Positions 12,918-25,778 are shown, counted from the first letter of the stretch. The stretch: DNA of 64,000 nt from Cryptomeria japonica (GCF_030272615.1 NC_081413.1:98922239-98986238); one strand, 5' to 3'. Numbers and translations: made by a program. Notes: generated by a model from the sequence alone, not told the origin.

Positions 12918-12929
12918 ACAATGGGTATG

Positions 12930-13578
12930 TTGCTTTCCCTTACTAAATGTTCTTTATGATCACATCTTTCCTATATGTTCTTAAATACTTGTCATATGAT
13001 GACACACCTTTTATAATTTCTATCCATTTTATCACATGATCATCTTTTTACACCTTACCTCCAGTTATCTATATTATATGTTTTAAACCTATTGTAGGGG
13101 GCATATATGTCACTTACATTTTTTTGAGTTAATATTTGCAATGAAAAACTCATGATTAATTCTATCTAGATAGGCATTTATTATTATTCCTACATTGTTA
13201 GTATCCTCTAGTTAGTGAGAACCACTTTATTCCTTAAGTAAAAATCTCTTACCCTTCTCCTTTTTACTTTTATTAGTGAATAATAATTTTTAATAAAATT
13301 AAAGTTAGTGCCAATTTTACATGTGTGAGATGCTACCCACCACACACATTTTTCTATTTTGTAGGTTTTTAATGGAGTGCTCATTGTGAGGTTACAATAA
13401 CTATGATCCATATTTGTATCTTTTGAGTAGTCAAAATATTTAATTTTCAAGGTAACTACTTGTTTTACCTTGACATGCATATTCATAATAATTTGATGCA
13501 TATCAAAATGGGGGAAATGTAACGGTAAAAGTCACATATATATGCCCTTTTCCTTATTTAGATTCCCATTTTAATAAG
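12930..13578. other. Intergenic, nothing recognised
   Basis: AT-rich spacer. A 97-codon minus-strand frame (13208-13501) has no family signature. Confidence 0.5.
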
Positions 13579-14483
13579 GGTAAGGAAGTTAAGGTAGTGG
13601 AACAACTTCCTACACTAACCTTGAGAGGAGGTTTATGTAAAAAGTTTTCAGATCTTTACAATAGTTACAAAAACTTGATAGATATAAACATAAATACCAT
13701 GCATACCACAACATAGTGATTTACATAGGGAAAACCCTTTTGGGAGAAAAAACCCACACTCCAAAAGCAACCCAATACATTATTCATAAATCAACAAAAA
13801 TATATAATATACTAATAGAGAAAGCTTCTCACAAGAGTATCACCATCTAGAGATCTAGAGGTAACTTAATACCTACAAGACTCCTACACACAACCTCCAT
13901 CTCATGCACCTAATATATAGGAGATACAATACATGAAATAGTCAAACAATATTACAAAATCATGAACTAAAATCACCCAAGAAAGTGCGCCCAACTTATT
14001 TGCAATCCAAGAAGCCCTATGATGTGTAAAACACACAACAACACATGCAATTCCCTTTTACAACTCATTTACGTGTCTAACATGTTTTTATGTTTCCCAT
14101 TTTTGGAGACCCAACTTTTGGAGGTCATAACTTTTGATCTCGGAGTTTGGTTGACAAACCATTTGAAGCGCTAGAAATCTCATGAAGTGCTCTATCAAGT
14201 TATGACCCAATACACTTACATTACAACTAGTTTTAGAACCAAAAAATACCTCTGAGACATTCAAATTGACTTAAAAAATTTTAAATGAAACTTTCAAGAG
14301 CATAAACTTTAATATCTTCAAATCTAGACATGATCTTGCAATGAAAATTTACCAACATGCTTATTGAGCCAATCCATAACTTTGAGGATAATTTCAGACC
14401 AACCTGTGCTCAAATGAAAACTTAAACTTATTATAAATAGTAACCTTATGTAAATGCAAGGTTGAGACACTAGTATCTTATCA
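13579..14483 (-). repeat. Solo LTR of the Copia-T family, inverted
   Basis: Reverse complement matches the LTRs at 37833-38694 and 42842-43713 from the start region (GTGTCTCAACCTTGCATTTAC) to the end (ACTTAACTTCCTTA). No gag-pol or PBS adjoins it on either side, so it is a solo LTR, probably left by recombination between two LTRs. The start has drifted (TGATAAGATA instead of TGTTGGGAAA). No clear target duplication is visible, which fits an older event. Confidence 0.85.
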
Positions 14484-15223
14484 AAAAGGTTTTTGTTTAT
14501 GAATTGATTAATGTGCATGTTGTGCATGGATTTTGGCAAATAAAATTATCCCACACTCATTCAATATCTACATATGTCATGAGTTCAATCTCCAACAATC
14601 ATAATTCAAATATGTAAAACAAAGTCTTGGGTTTTTAAGATGTTCTAAATCCAAACTATTCCACCTAATATTGGATCTTTCAATGCATTCACCAAAATCA
14701 ATAAAATTTAAAATAAATAATAATGCATAAAATAATATCCTAAAGCCTTTTAGATATAACAACTAACCTACTTTTACTTAATCAAAACAACTAACCAAAT
14801 TAATATAAAATTGATAAGGGAAATAAAGCACAAGAGAGAAGGATTATTAATCCTTTTGAGCATTAAATATCAAACATGATTGAACAAGAAAGGTGTAGGA
14901 ATCTTGGAGTAGGCTTGTAAAATTCAGAGTCTCTGTGACCTCTCTTGGATAGAGTACCAATATTTTTGGCACTAGAGTATATATCAAATGAAGTAGGATA
15001 TTAATGTAGACTTTAGAGTTGATCTTGGGTAGTAATGTTTATGCTAGTGTTATATTTGGGTGCCAAAGTAAATAGAAAAACTACATATGGGTTCTAGGGA
15101 CCTCTTTGAAATGCTTGGCATGATACATTTTACCTCCTAGGGTGCTAGAGCTTAGGAAATGTGAAGTGGGTAATCAGAGTGGACACAAAGCCATACAAGT
15201 AATAGATTTTTTTTCTCTACATC
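14484..15223. other. Intergenic, nothing recognised
   Basis: AT-rich; no gene, repeat or RNA seen. The left edge of the next insertion lies at its end. Confidence 0.5.
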
Positions 15224-15856
15224 AATCTTTTGAATACACGTTAGGAGAAGGGTTTGTTGCCCGAAATGGAGATTGGCTTCATGTTGTCGAGTTTACACCA
15301 CCACTAAGGTCATTCTTGTTACAAAGTGTGTCGAGCGACAAAGAGGAGCATTGAGTTGAAGCCCTTGTGGGCTAGAATTTTTTCAAATATTATCTTTGTG
15401 ACATTGAGCAAGAAAAGAAGTTGGGTCCTGGAGCAAGGAGGAGCACAAAAAAGCATATGCAATTTCAGAAGGAGGACTACTAGGTGAGCAAGTCATTGCA
15501 AGACGAGAAGTAAAATCTTTCCAAATGAAGGTTTTTTATATTCACAGTTCTTTTTTGGAGAAAAAATCGATTATGTACATGCTTTGTATATTTGTAGAAG
15601 TTAAAAGTTATATTCTTTGTATGTAGTCATAGGTGGTATAGTGTAGTTTCAATTTTGCCACATAGAATTGTTTCCATTTTTGTTGAAGTCGAAGTGGGGT
15701 TGATTATTTTAAGGCGGGGGTGTGGGTTGCAGATAACATTTCTTTGTTTTCATAGTGACATGTCACAAATATTTCTTTGAGTGAATGTATGAAATTATGT
15801 TTTAAAGTAATATACAGTACAAACCTTTACTGATAAAAAAAAATCTTTTGAATACA
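15224..15856 (+). pseudogene. Poly(A)-ended retroposed sequence between 15-bp direct repeats
   Basis: AATCTTTTGAATACA occurs exactly at 15224-15238 and again at 15842-15856. The 603 bp between them end in an A run (15834-15843). A long target duplication with a 3' poly(A) is the mark of LINE-driven retroposition, so this is a processed pseudogene, or a 5'-truncated LINE or SINE. The first part holds an open stretch (GEGFVARNGDWLHVVEF and on to SSDKEEH, stop near 15354) and the rest is AT-rich like a 3' UTR. The source gene is not recognised. The frame track start at 15142 lies outside the insert and is accidental. Confidence 0.7.
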
Positions 15857-16389
15857 TGATTTTATTCTAAAGTGCCAAACCTAAAATATAAAACTACCCA
15901 CTCATGCCTAAACTAACCTTGCAATCGATGATTGTCTCCTCTTCTCAATAAGCTTTGTGCTATCTCAAGAAGTTAGTATTAACCATGACTATAAAGTGGC
16001 TAACCATTCCCAAATGGTTAAATGAATTGTTATACAAACATTCAAGTCTAAGTAAATAGAGATCCTTGTGGTGGCTTGCTTGCTTCCAATGATGCCAACT
16101 TTTAAGTCATCCCTAATCTCATACACTTCCTTCATTATTAAAACTGTTAGTCATAAAAAAATTATGGGAAATTTGGATGAATCTCATAAAAGTTCTCAAC
16201 TCTCTAGGCACTCACCTAGTCCTTCTAGTGAGGAGGAGCCACAAATGAGTGATGTTGATGGAACACACTTTTTGAGTTCACTATGAGATTATGTTTGAAC
16301 TCATCAACATCCTCTATTGGAGAACCATTTTGTCTTTAAAAGATGAGGATGATTCCTCATTAGATAAATGCATGGAGAATCCCTCTACA
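15857..16389. other. Intergenic, nothing recognised
   Basis: A 72-codon frame at 16068-16286 has a serine-rich end (RHSPSPSSEEEPQ) but no known family. It could be the decayed first ORF of the LINE that follows. Confidence 0.4.
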
Positions 16390-18760
16390 TCATTATCTCT
16401 TAAAATGTTAGGGACATTACATTAAATTCTCACAAGTTTTTGTTACAAGCTACTCGCTAATAATTAGTATTGTTTGATATTATTTGTTTACAAGAAATTA
16501 AAATTATAGGATTTGTATTTAAAGCCTCCCTAAGATTATTTGATATCATTATTTTTTGTATTTCCACTCTCTATGAGAATGGTTTTAGGGATACATTCAT
16601 ACTAATTTCCCTTAGCTTACACTTTATTGTCACTATATTTAGAGAAGCACCTAACCATTGTGTCATTCAAAAACTTTAAAATTAATGCAAGAATATTATG
16701 GATTACAAACATTTATTCCCATAAAGATGTCCCCATAATAGTATTTTTTTAGCATTGTTTGGTTGACAAATTTGCCTATTTTCAACTATCTTATTTGGTA
16801 AAAGTTTAGTGTGGTGGACTCCCTTAAGCATAAAGCTATCTTTCTAACAATGTGTTGGTGCATTAGGTGATGTGAATTGTGATGATTTTATTTCAAAAAT
16901 TGACGAGAGTTGGTGAACCCAACCTCCTCAAATGACATTCTACGTCAATCCCTTAGTTTATGTTGATCAAATTTCATGTTAGTGAATATCACATTATTAA
17001 ACACCTTGATCATATTTTTATTCGGAGCAACATTTGTTCATCCTTTCTAGTTCCTATTTTGATATTTTGTTATGTATCTAGATATTATATTGTTATGCAT
17101 CTAGATATTATATTTTTACTCAGAGCAACATTTGTTCATCCTTTCTAGTTCACATTTAAGGTCGAATAAAAGTTTATGCCCATGTACCATTCACATAATT
17201 TTTCATGAACAAATAATATTTGAATCACAATAGAATCATCCGCCTTGATGCCATTATCTAAATTTAGAGCCATGTATCCCTTACTCAACCAATTGAATTA
17301 TTTGGCAAAATTTTGTGATTTTTCACACCATCAACTTCCTACATTAGATTGGAAAAAATTAGCTCACACAATGTATCAAATTTGGAGTGTGAGAAAATAA
17401 TTTTTTCATATTTCCTATGAGCTTGAAGGTGATCCTTTCAATCCTTAGTTGCAAATCTAGGCTAACAAACTCTATCACTAGCTCAATGTTATTGAGGCTC
17501 ACCAAGCTAAAGGTGCTTAGGTTTGATTCAATTGTATTGGATAAAGTTGAGAGACAAGGCCTCTAATGAGTTGTTCAAATCCCTAAGTCTCAAGCATTCC
17601 TATTCATAGGTCCATACTCCCTATTGTAGAAGTCGATGATACAACCACAGGAGCCAAGAACCATCTACCGAGCAAAACAACCATTACACAAAATATCTAT
17701 CAAGCAGAGATAATATGTTCAATAACAACCTAAGAATTTTGTATTAGTGCACACACAATAATATTGGAGATAAAATTACAATGAATGAATGGATCCTTAT
17801 AAAATGATGAATGTAACCCTAGATGCAAAATCCTAAAGGCTAGATTAAAAGAGAGCTTGACAAGTGTCCACGTCATAATGAATGAGACAACATATGCTAA
17901 ATAAAGGTCAATCTAATAAAAAAAAAACACCAAAATTTAGATTAAGTGAAAAACTAATTAAAGGACCTAATTAATAAATAATTAGATAAATGTCCTAATT
18001 ACTTTAACATATTTTCCATGATTTATTAGAGCACTAGAATCTTGTGTTTCAAGCTCATGAAGATTCAATATACTATCATGTGACTCTTTAGTAATATCTT
18101 GACGCTATTTCCCCAAATCAACTAGGTAGCTAAATTAACTTGTGACACTCCAAACACTATCAAGAAGTTGAATGTTATAATTATGTCTAATTGGATGGGA
18201 AAGGTCCTAGCCTAGATGGATCACCTCTCAATTTTTTTAAAGCTACGTAGTACTTCAAAAGATTGTTTTTTCTCCAGGTTTATAATGAATTCCTTCAAAA
18301 AGGCTCCCTTGCATCACCAATCAAATTATCAATTATGACATCATCAAAGTCATACTCAAAGACAAAGATCAGAAACTTATTTGTAGTTGGTGCACCATCA
18401 CCTTACTTAATGTCTCCTACAAAAACCTCAAAGCCTTTTACCTACAAACTTTTACAATTTGTTTCTTTCCACTATTCAACTAGAGTCGATGGAATTTATT
18501 CATAATTTACGTAGTCTTGACAATATTCTTGTTGTTTGGGAATGCATAGAGTAGGAGTGAGCTTCTTGCCAATATATCATTTTTTATAAATCTTAACTTT
18601 GAGAAATCCTATGATTACATTAAGTGGCATTTTATAATAATGATGTCAAGAGCTCTCAATTAAACAAAAAAATATCTAGACCATCACCACCATGTTTGTA
18701 GATGATTAATATTGTCTCTTAATCAATGAGTGTGTCTTGGAAAGCCTTGGATTCATTTTA
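16390..18760 (+). pseudogene. Decayed L1-like LINE (endonuclease and RT remnants)
   Basis: Blocks appear in LINE order on the plus strand with many stops and shifts. Near 16400 SWNVRDI resembles the SWNVRGLN start of the AP-endonuclease. Near 16470-16500 FDIICLQEIKI is the endonuclease DIICLQETK box. Near 18198-18230 KGPSLDGSPLNFF is the RT block usually read KGPGPDG. Near 18500-18545 LRSLDNILVVWECIE matches the QxLDNIxxxxE block. Near 18590-18630 NFEKSYDYIKWHF matches FEKAYDRVxW. Near 18692-18705 MFVDD stands where the catalytic xADD box belongs. The element is old and cannot code. Its ends are not located. Confidence 0.72.
17020..17160 (+). repeat. Local tandem duplications in the LINE remnant
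   Basis: AGCAACATTTGTTCATCCTT and the bases after it occur at 17026 and again 98 bp later, and between them TTATGTATCTAGATATTATA is repeated with a 23-bp offset. Confidence 0.7.
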
Positions 18761-20904
18761 TCTATCTAATCATATTATACTTTAGCTCTAGCTTTGTATT
18801 TTCTTGTGGTATAATCCTTTCGCCACTTGTTGGCTCATAATGCAAAGTAGGCTCATAAAGCTCCACTTAGTTTAGTCACATGTATCTCTCTCTTATTTTC
18901 CACCCAAAAACTAATTAATGTCCATACACCACTTTTTTAATGAATCATTTCTCACAAGGTAGAACAATATGTACCCCTTTAGAAAAAAATAGTGCTTATC
19001 TTAATACCTTTTTTCTAGCTTCTAAATCCAAGTTACAATGGCATGAACCTCAATGTTATAAACAAAGCCTCTCCCCCTTAGGGGTTTAGATTTCTAAAGG
19101 AGGAGTTTGTGTTTTTGAAAAGACCCTTTTCTTTTGAAATGTCTCTTGCCATCCATTAACAAGATGTTATTTAAAAGTTTGAAAAAAAAGTTCCATTCCA
19201 AATCTCCAAGTTTCTTTATTTGGCTAGGAAATTTTAAATTTGTAATACAGTCCTTGTGATCTCTCATGTCTACGATCCAACTTACAATGCCTCATCTAAA
19301 TCTACCTAAGATCAAATTACTAAGTTTCTTAAATATTCCTTATGAGAAAATGTACAATAATCCCATGGTTTTCATTGTGACACTTGGGAAGTCTATTGTT
19401 TACCTCAAGATAAGGGTGACATGAGTATTATTGTATTGATTGATAAAGCCAAGTATTTTGTGCCAAATAGGTTATTCAAGCCCTTGATAGTGATGACTTG
19501 TAAAAATTCTTTAGCATTATGTTGATAATGGCTTGCTTATGACAAATAATGATAGAAGAGAATTGGTCTATATATAAATATCCTCATCACTACCACTCCT
19601 AACAAAATCAAGGGTTCATTTATTGCTTAAAGCATCTAGAAAAATGTTGAATGTTGAATCATTTATTAAGTGGGTTGATGATGGATTGCATGCTAGTTTC
19701 TCCTTGATGACCACAACCTCTTTTGATCTCTCCTCACGAATTCCTTTAATAACCCACTTGCAAAGACTCCTAGGATCAAATATTTACAAGAAATTTATTC
19801 ACACTATTTGAGATCTCATCTCTACTCAGGATTGGACCCCTTGACCAACATTGCAATATGATTATTAGCTTACACCAACTGATCTTCATTTTATTTAATG
19901 CATTTAGGAGCTCACCCTTAATGTTATACTACACAAGCCAAGGTTGCAACCTCTTCACGCTTGGTCAAAATATTGACATTATAATCATTATACAACAACA
20001 CTGCTTTACTAGAGTATTGGTCCATTTTTTAACATTTTCTAAGCTTAATTTGCATTTGGGATTTTGCTCTTCTCTCACACTTGGCTTTTTAGGTATCAAA
20101 AAAATAGGAAAGCTAAGATCAAGCCTAAAATTGTGTTTTTTATGATGCTTATGTTACCAAGGTTTTCCCTTACTTAATGACTTCTTCAATTTGGCCTTTC
20201 TCAATCTAGATGTCCAACTTGCTATTAGATGGAGTCATTTAAGCATACCTTTTGGTCTTGCCCTTGTACCCACTTTTGATGCCAATGGATTCACAACCTC
20301 TTTATCCCCTTCCACCCATAAATATTTTCATGAAGGGTTGTTATTTTTGTAAGATATGACTCCTTAGCCTATTTATGTTGTTCTTCTATGGAACCTTTTA
20401 GAGTTCCAAATTCTTTTTTAATTATAGAAGTCTAGAACCATGCTAATTTTTCTCATTAGAATATCGAATCCATTTTTTCATTAATTGAGAAGGTCAATGT
20501 GGTTTCTTCTATTTACTTTTAGATTCAAGATAACAAAGAACATGACATTGGAACTTCCATACTTACAAGAGGTGCTCAACAATTTGGGGAGTACCCTATG
20601 CATTGAGTTGGGTAGCTGGTACCAATGACTTCTTGGGGCTCACAATTGTAGATATGACCCCTTCCACAGACTTGACTACTCTTGGCATTGCTGGTGTAAT
20701 GTGAGTGTTCTACATCCTCTCATGGAAAGACATGCAACTTCTGATAGGGCGTAGTAATGATTTCACCTATTGTAATGACAATGAAAACTCCTTTTGCTAT
20801 GGTTCCACATAATGTTATTGAATCTCCAATTATTTAGGGGTGTTTTAACCACGCTTGTTATGCAAATCATCTTACTTTGTATGATGAATAGGGGCGTCAT
20901 CTAT
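18761..20904. other. No gene recognised
   Basis: May carry the downstream part of the LINE, but no further conserved block could be read. Frames at 19623-19811 and 19858-20145 have no family signature. Confidence 0.4.
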
Positions 20905-20987
20905 GGGGCTAATAGAATGCATCAACACCATAGTGTATTTATAAATACACTAAATACACTATGGGGCCAATACATTCTATTGGCCCC
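20905..20987. repeat. 83-bp imperfect palindrome, MITE-like
   Basis: Outer arms GGGGCTAATAGAATG (20905-20919) and CATTCTATTGGCCCC (20973-20987) pair with one change. Inner arms CCATAGTGTATTTA and TAAATACACTATGG also pair. The transcript or single strand would form a long hairpin. No clear flanking duplication was found. Confidence 0.65.
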
Positions 20988-21454
20988 TTAGCTAGAACCA
21001 TGAATAGGTGGCTCTATTGTCATCAAATGAACAAACATAATAAGTGGTTCCACAAACAAATAACCCTTTACTACAACCTCGATGAACACTACTACATATG
21101 CTTGAATGATTTAATATTTATATGTTATCATAAAATTTTATGAATATACAATTTTTAAACCATCGAAGCTAACCACTTTTTATTATTAACCTCTTAAAAA
21201 TATATTCTTAATTTTTTTAATGACAAGTATAATATATTAAAAGTTGTTCCCACTTATAAAAAAATATCTAACAAGTGAAGGCCTCTAACATTAAATTAGC
21301 CATAGAGTACTTAGGACATGAACGTTCACACCCCCTAAATAATAGGCCTTTAAAAATACGAAGAAAATAAGTTGAAATAGCATAAAATACTGAAGTGGGC
21401 CCACAACAAAACAAATCATCCAAAATGAAAATCCTCCATCAAGGCGTGGGTCGC

Positions 21455-21474
21455 TCCAACGGCTCCAACGGCTA
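21455..21474 (+). promoter_or_regulatory. Two overlapping MSA motifs (M-phase MYB3R sites)
   Basis: TCCAACGGCT (21455-21464) and TCCAACGGCTA (21464-21474) fit the plant mitosis-specific activator consensus YCYAACGGYY(A). They lie about 180 bp before the ATG of the host gene. In plants such motifs bind three-repeat MYB factors and drive G2/M expression (established knowledge); for this gene it is inference. Confidence 0.65.
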
Positions 21475-21652
21475 TCTTTACCTCTTAGACGTTAGATCAT
21501 TATTTTTTTATTTTTTTAAGAACATTTGAATTTGAAAATAATACTTAAAATGGTTTTTTAATCCCTGCGTCTGAACGAGCGTCCTGTTGTACCTTCTCTA
21601 TTTAGAATATGCTACACGTGTGTGTCTCAAAAAAAAATTGCTCTCAGAAACA

Positions 21653-24600
21653 ATGGCTTTTAGCAGCTTACCTCTTTCTTACAAATCTTTGCAGGTAAGC
21701 ATCCTTGCAATTTGAATTTCTTCATTGGGATGGTCATGCATCGTTTTTTCTTGGTTTATTTGAGTGATTATTGTGGTTTCAGGAGAATATTTCGTCCATG
21801 TACAAGAAAAGCATGAATCCCTTCTCCTTCAGGAAAATGGAAGAAGAGACAACAGAGCAGAGATGTGCAAAACAGCAATCTGAGAATCTGAAATGGCAGC
21901 AGGATATGTTCCATAAGATCTTGAAAATGTCTGGACTACACAGTGAAGGCATTATATCAGAAAAGGAGCTGAGTGCTGCTAGATCTGAATTGTTGGATAC
22001 CCTTATTGCCTCCCCTGAAGATGGAGAATGGCCTGCAATAACCAGGGACAAGTTACTATTTCTACAGGTCAGATCAAGAATTTTATTTGCTTTTTGCTTG
22101 TTTTACAATAGATTAGAAATTTCCGAGGGAGTTTTTCTAGTTTATTTTGAGCAGTGCATGCCAAATTTTATAAATTCTTCAGGGTTTTGAAGGAGAGATA
22201 GAAATTTGTTAGTCTTAGTATTTCTGGATTTAGTTTTTTTTTCTTAAAATTTGCAAAACTTAGTTTAAATCCCCATATGTTTTCTAAGAAAAAAACCCTA
22301 TCTTAGGATTTGTCTGTGAGGGTTTTACCACTAAATCAAAAGCTCTTCATTGAGACAAACCTCTGTCGAATCAAGAAAAAGGAACAATCCTTTTTAAAGA
22401 ACACAAACATTTTGTACTAGCTAGGATTTTGTTATTACCCAGTGATCCCATGTGGAGGCCTCCTAAATTTTATCAGCGGGTACTTCTGATTAAATTTTGG
22501 GGCATTTTGCAGCAATATGTTCCATGGGATATGGAATTTTCCACTTGGCTGCAGGTCTTTCAGAACCTTCAATTTAAAATTACCATAAGCTAATGGTTCC
22601 ATTTAGGCGGTGTACTGGAAATTTAGTTGCGGCCCACGATTTCAAGAGTGTTATTGTTAACAGAATGCTTATAATGTCTTTACACAGTCTAGTTTAAATG
22701 GAAAAATAATGTAATAAAACTAACCATATATATCCTGCTAGTTGATAACTAAGCGCATGCCAAAACTTCTGTGCACCGCTAAATCTCCTCACGAAGTTAT
22801 AGCCACTTCAATTCCCCTGCTTAATTGATTCAGTAGGCTTACTAGAAAGTTTCCGATGTGGAGAAATTTGCCCTACGTGGGACTCCTTTTGGAGGAAATT
22901 GTTGGGATATTTTTTCCATTCAGCACGTGCTTCAGACTTTTAATCTACCTCTTTAGCAGCATTTAGAAATTCTTTCTAAATTGCAGTTTCAAAATTAAGT
23001 TTCTTGGGAGCATGGAAATTGTAGTGATGCTCCCACCTGTGGAACTTTGATCTTAGGTTTCCTACTGACTCTACCTATGACAGGAATATGTGTCTTGTAA
23101 TAAGTAACCTAGGAGTATGTTTCATTGGTTCTACCTGTGGCAGGCAGAAAGTGGGGTTTCAGGGTATAAGCTAAAATTTCTGAGAAGGCGCTGCAAAGAA
23201 AGTTCAGGATTCTCTTGCAGGGGCTGGACAAAAAATTTCATCAAACCATTCAATGTCCTCTTCATAAATTGTAGACACTGATTCTTTCTGGCTAAAGGTT
23301 TGCAGCTTTTCCGATTGAGCATGCCTAACAAGACCATTTTAGATGTAAAAATAGGAGCTATAGCTTTCTCCACGGGATGCCACCCTTAGCATCTTGTATT
23401 TGTTGTGTTTTGTTGTATGCCAAGAAACATTGCAAGGGCTTTGTTCAATATCATGAATATCACCCTATTCTTGTGACAGATTCTTGTTATGTTTCGGATG
23501 TTTTCTATCGGCTTGTTTTTCAAATTCTTTCTTTGGTTATGGCTAGAAAAGGTTCCCTCACTGGCCAAGAACTATGTGGGCTATTTAGTAGAAAGGGATT
23601 TGGACATTCTTTCCCCTTTTTATTTCTTATCAGTGATCCTTATACAAACCTTTTTACTTCTCAAGTACGTCTCTTTTTGGATCATGGAGCAGGAACTTTT
23701 TTACTCCAAATGTATTTCGGAAGAAGATTACCATCTTTCAAAGAAGCCTCTTCTGCTTCGTCTAGCAGTACAAGGGGCGGAGATTGACTCCAGGGATGTA
23801 TTATTGAGAGGCAACTCCACACCCTATGCCCCATTTACTGTAAGCACTGAGCCTGATGATGCCTTGCAAGCATGGCCAGAATCCTTGAACAACCAAGCAA
23901 CAGAGTGGTCGGTGGTGGAGTTCAAAGAGGACCAAAGCATGTTGAAGGATATGCCAGCCCAGAACACAGGTCATCACAGCAAACAGAAATCTCCTATGAA
24001 ACAGGTCATAAATGCAATATCTCGCCTCAGCTTAACTCCTTACAAAGCAAAAAAGTCCAAGGACAAGCACCAATATGTAACTGTTCCAGATTCTCTAGAT
24101 CTTCTAAGTCCCAAGGATTGCTGTCCTGCAAGGAACACTTACACATCGCCGATTAAAGAGGGTTACAAAGGGCAGGACATATATATAAACCCCACTGAAT
24201 CATTCAGTGAAAATCCCTTTTGGCATGTAGCTGGGTTGCTTGATGCTCCTGAAGCAGCAGCGAAAAGAACTTCAGAAGAACCATCTCTTCTCGAGCAGAC
24301 ATGTCATAAAAAGGGGGCTACTAAAGGCAAAGTTAAGAAGGCTTTTAATCAGCTGCTACTTAGAGCTAATAAAGACCAATCTAAAGAAAGCCAAACAGAA
24401 GCTTCACACTCATTTCATATCAGTGGTTCTGACTCTGAGAATGATGAGCAACGGTTGAATCCAGTGAAGAAAACATGGGGATTAGACTTGTTCAAGTCTC
24501 CAAAGAAGATCGACACTACAGGAGAGATGCCACATCTTCCCCTTATTGGTAAAAGTTCAGAGGAGTCTCTATCACATTCCAACTTAGTAGTGAAACCTTT

Positions 24601-25769
24601 TGGAAAAGGGACAAAGACAAACAAGAGCAGGAAAAAGAAACGTTCAGATGGTGCAGCAACAGACTCATCTATTGACAAGGTACCAATGAAGCCTATTTCT
24701 TATTTTCATCCTTCTTAGATTTTTTAGGAATGTGAACACATGCTCATGTTGTTTATCTCAGGTTTTGGGGGAAAACATAAAGAATGAATTGTCACGTATA
24801 CGTGCTGAGATGGGTACTACAAATCCCAGCCCAAATTTTACGTAAGTACTTCAATTTTGGATGATGTTCTTCGTTTAGGTACATTTTATATAAACAATTG
24901 ATAAAACTCCCGCACAATAAAATGTACAATATATAAAATGAATCTAGTTTCTGAGACCTTTGAGCTTGGGGTAAATGGCACAAACATATTCCATAAATGC
25001 TTTTTTAGGTTTTCTTTTGACTGTCATACTTTCTACAAGCCCTACAAATTTCTAGGGACAAAATGCTTCAAAGTAGAACAAGATGGACGATGAATAAGTG
25101 TTAATAAATTTACCAGTCTGGTGACTTCTTTTTGAGGAGCAAACTGCAACATATTGATTGTTCCTTTTATTCTGCCTTACAGAAACGAACAGATTGAGGC
25201 CATTGCAACACAATTGCCTGTTGACAAAAATGAACTGACAAAGTTTTTCCCTAAGTAAGTTATCATGATCTCTTCCTCAATTTTCTATGATGTATTAGAA
25301 GATTGAGATAAGAATACAGAGTTCTAACTGATTTTTCATGTTCAGGTCTTGGTGTGATCGGTATGGTGATGTTGTATTGGATGTGGTTAAGGAGGAGTTC
25401 CAACATCATGTTGGGGGAATGGAGAATATGCGCAGAACTGATCAAGAGAGGTTTAACAATACTGCTAGAAAAGGGGATCTAGAAGATCGGGATGTGAATT
25501 GTCCAGTTACCAACAAAGCTAGACAACGAACTCCCAAGAGTATGTCAAGTGATAGTGTGAATGGGTCCTTAAATATGCAAGATGAGAACTCCCAGCCCAA
25601 CATCTCAGCCTTCAGTTGCCACCAATCAAAGTCACCTTTTCCATTTCATTCTCCAATTTCTAAACCATCTTCTCGTTTAAACCAAGCTCCTCATCCTCCA
25701 GCTAAATCACCTCCTCCTTTTAACCATATTGAAAATCGTGAGTCTCCATCATCACCATTCTTCCAGTAA
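21653..25769 (+). CDS. Conserved plant-type protein of unknown function, six exons
   Basis: Exons 21653-21694, 21783-22067, 23693-24679, 24762-24841, 25183-25254 and 25346-25769 join in frame to 629 codons plus TAA. All introns are GT-AG; intron 2 is 1625 bp. The ATG sits in a good plant context (ACAATGGC). Residues 1-109 are well structured (MAFSSLPLSYKSLQ, then ENISSMYKKSMNPFSFRKMEEE, and WPAITRDKLLFLQ at the exon end). Exon 3 opens with ELFYSKCISEEDYH, followed by LLLRLAVQGAEIDSRDVLL; these look like a conserved helical domain. The middle is Ser/Lys-rich with a basic cluster KSRKKKR near residues 417-428, a possible nuclear signal. Exons 4-6 carry a second conserved block (NELSRIRAEMG, then SWCDRYGDVVLDVVKEEF), then a Pro/Ser-rich tail. 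I do not recognise a named gene. It is the only clean coding region of the window. Upstream MSA motifs suggest mitotic expression. The C-terminus is uncertain, see 25779-25924. Confidence 0.82.
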
Positions 25770-25778
25770 AATTCTTAG

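Larger units (their letters stand above)
8185..12920 (+). mobile_element. Gypsy-1: old, decayed Ty3/Gypsy element
   Basis: A direct repeat of about 140 bp (8185-8325 and 12790-12917, sharing GGCTCTC-CTTGAGGATA and GGAGGAAAGATTGATC) is read as the inner ends of the two LTRs. After the left copy comes TTTTGGTGAACCCAAC, very close to the PBS-like TTTGGTGGACCCAAC beside the Gypsy-2 LTR. Degenerate protease and RT text on the plus strand (9090-11140) supports Ty3/Gypsy. The 3' part of pol is missing: after about 11140 no integrase or RNase H text is seen. LTR outer limits are not resolved. Confidence 0.65.

Noticed and set aside
13208-13501. 97-codon minus frame
   Set aside because: AT-rich, no similarity pattern, isolated.
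23489-23692. Upstream part of the long frame 23489-24718 as a coding start
   Set aside because: It is hydrophobic, intron-like text. The acceptor at 23691-23692 joins exon 2 in phase, and ELFYSKCISEEDYH continues naturally from LLFLQ.
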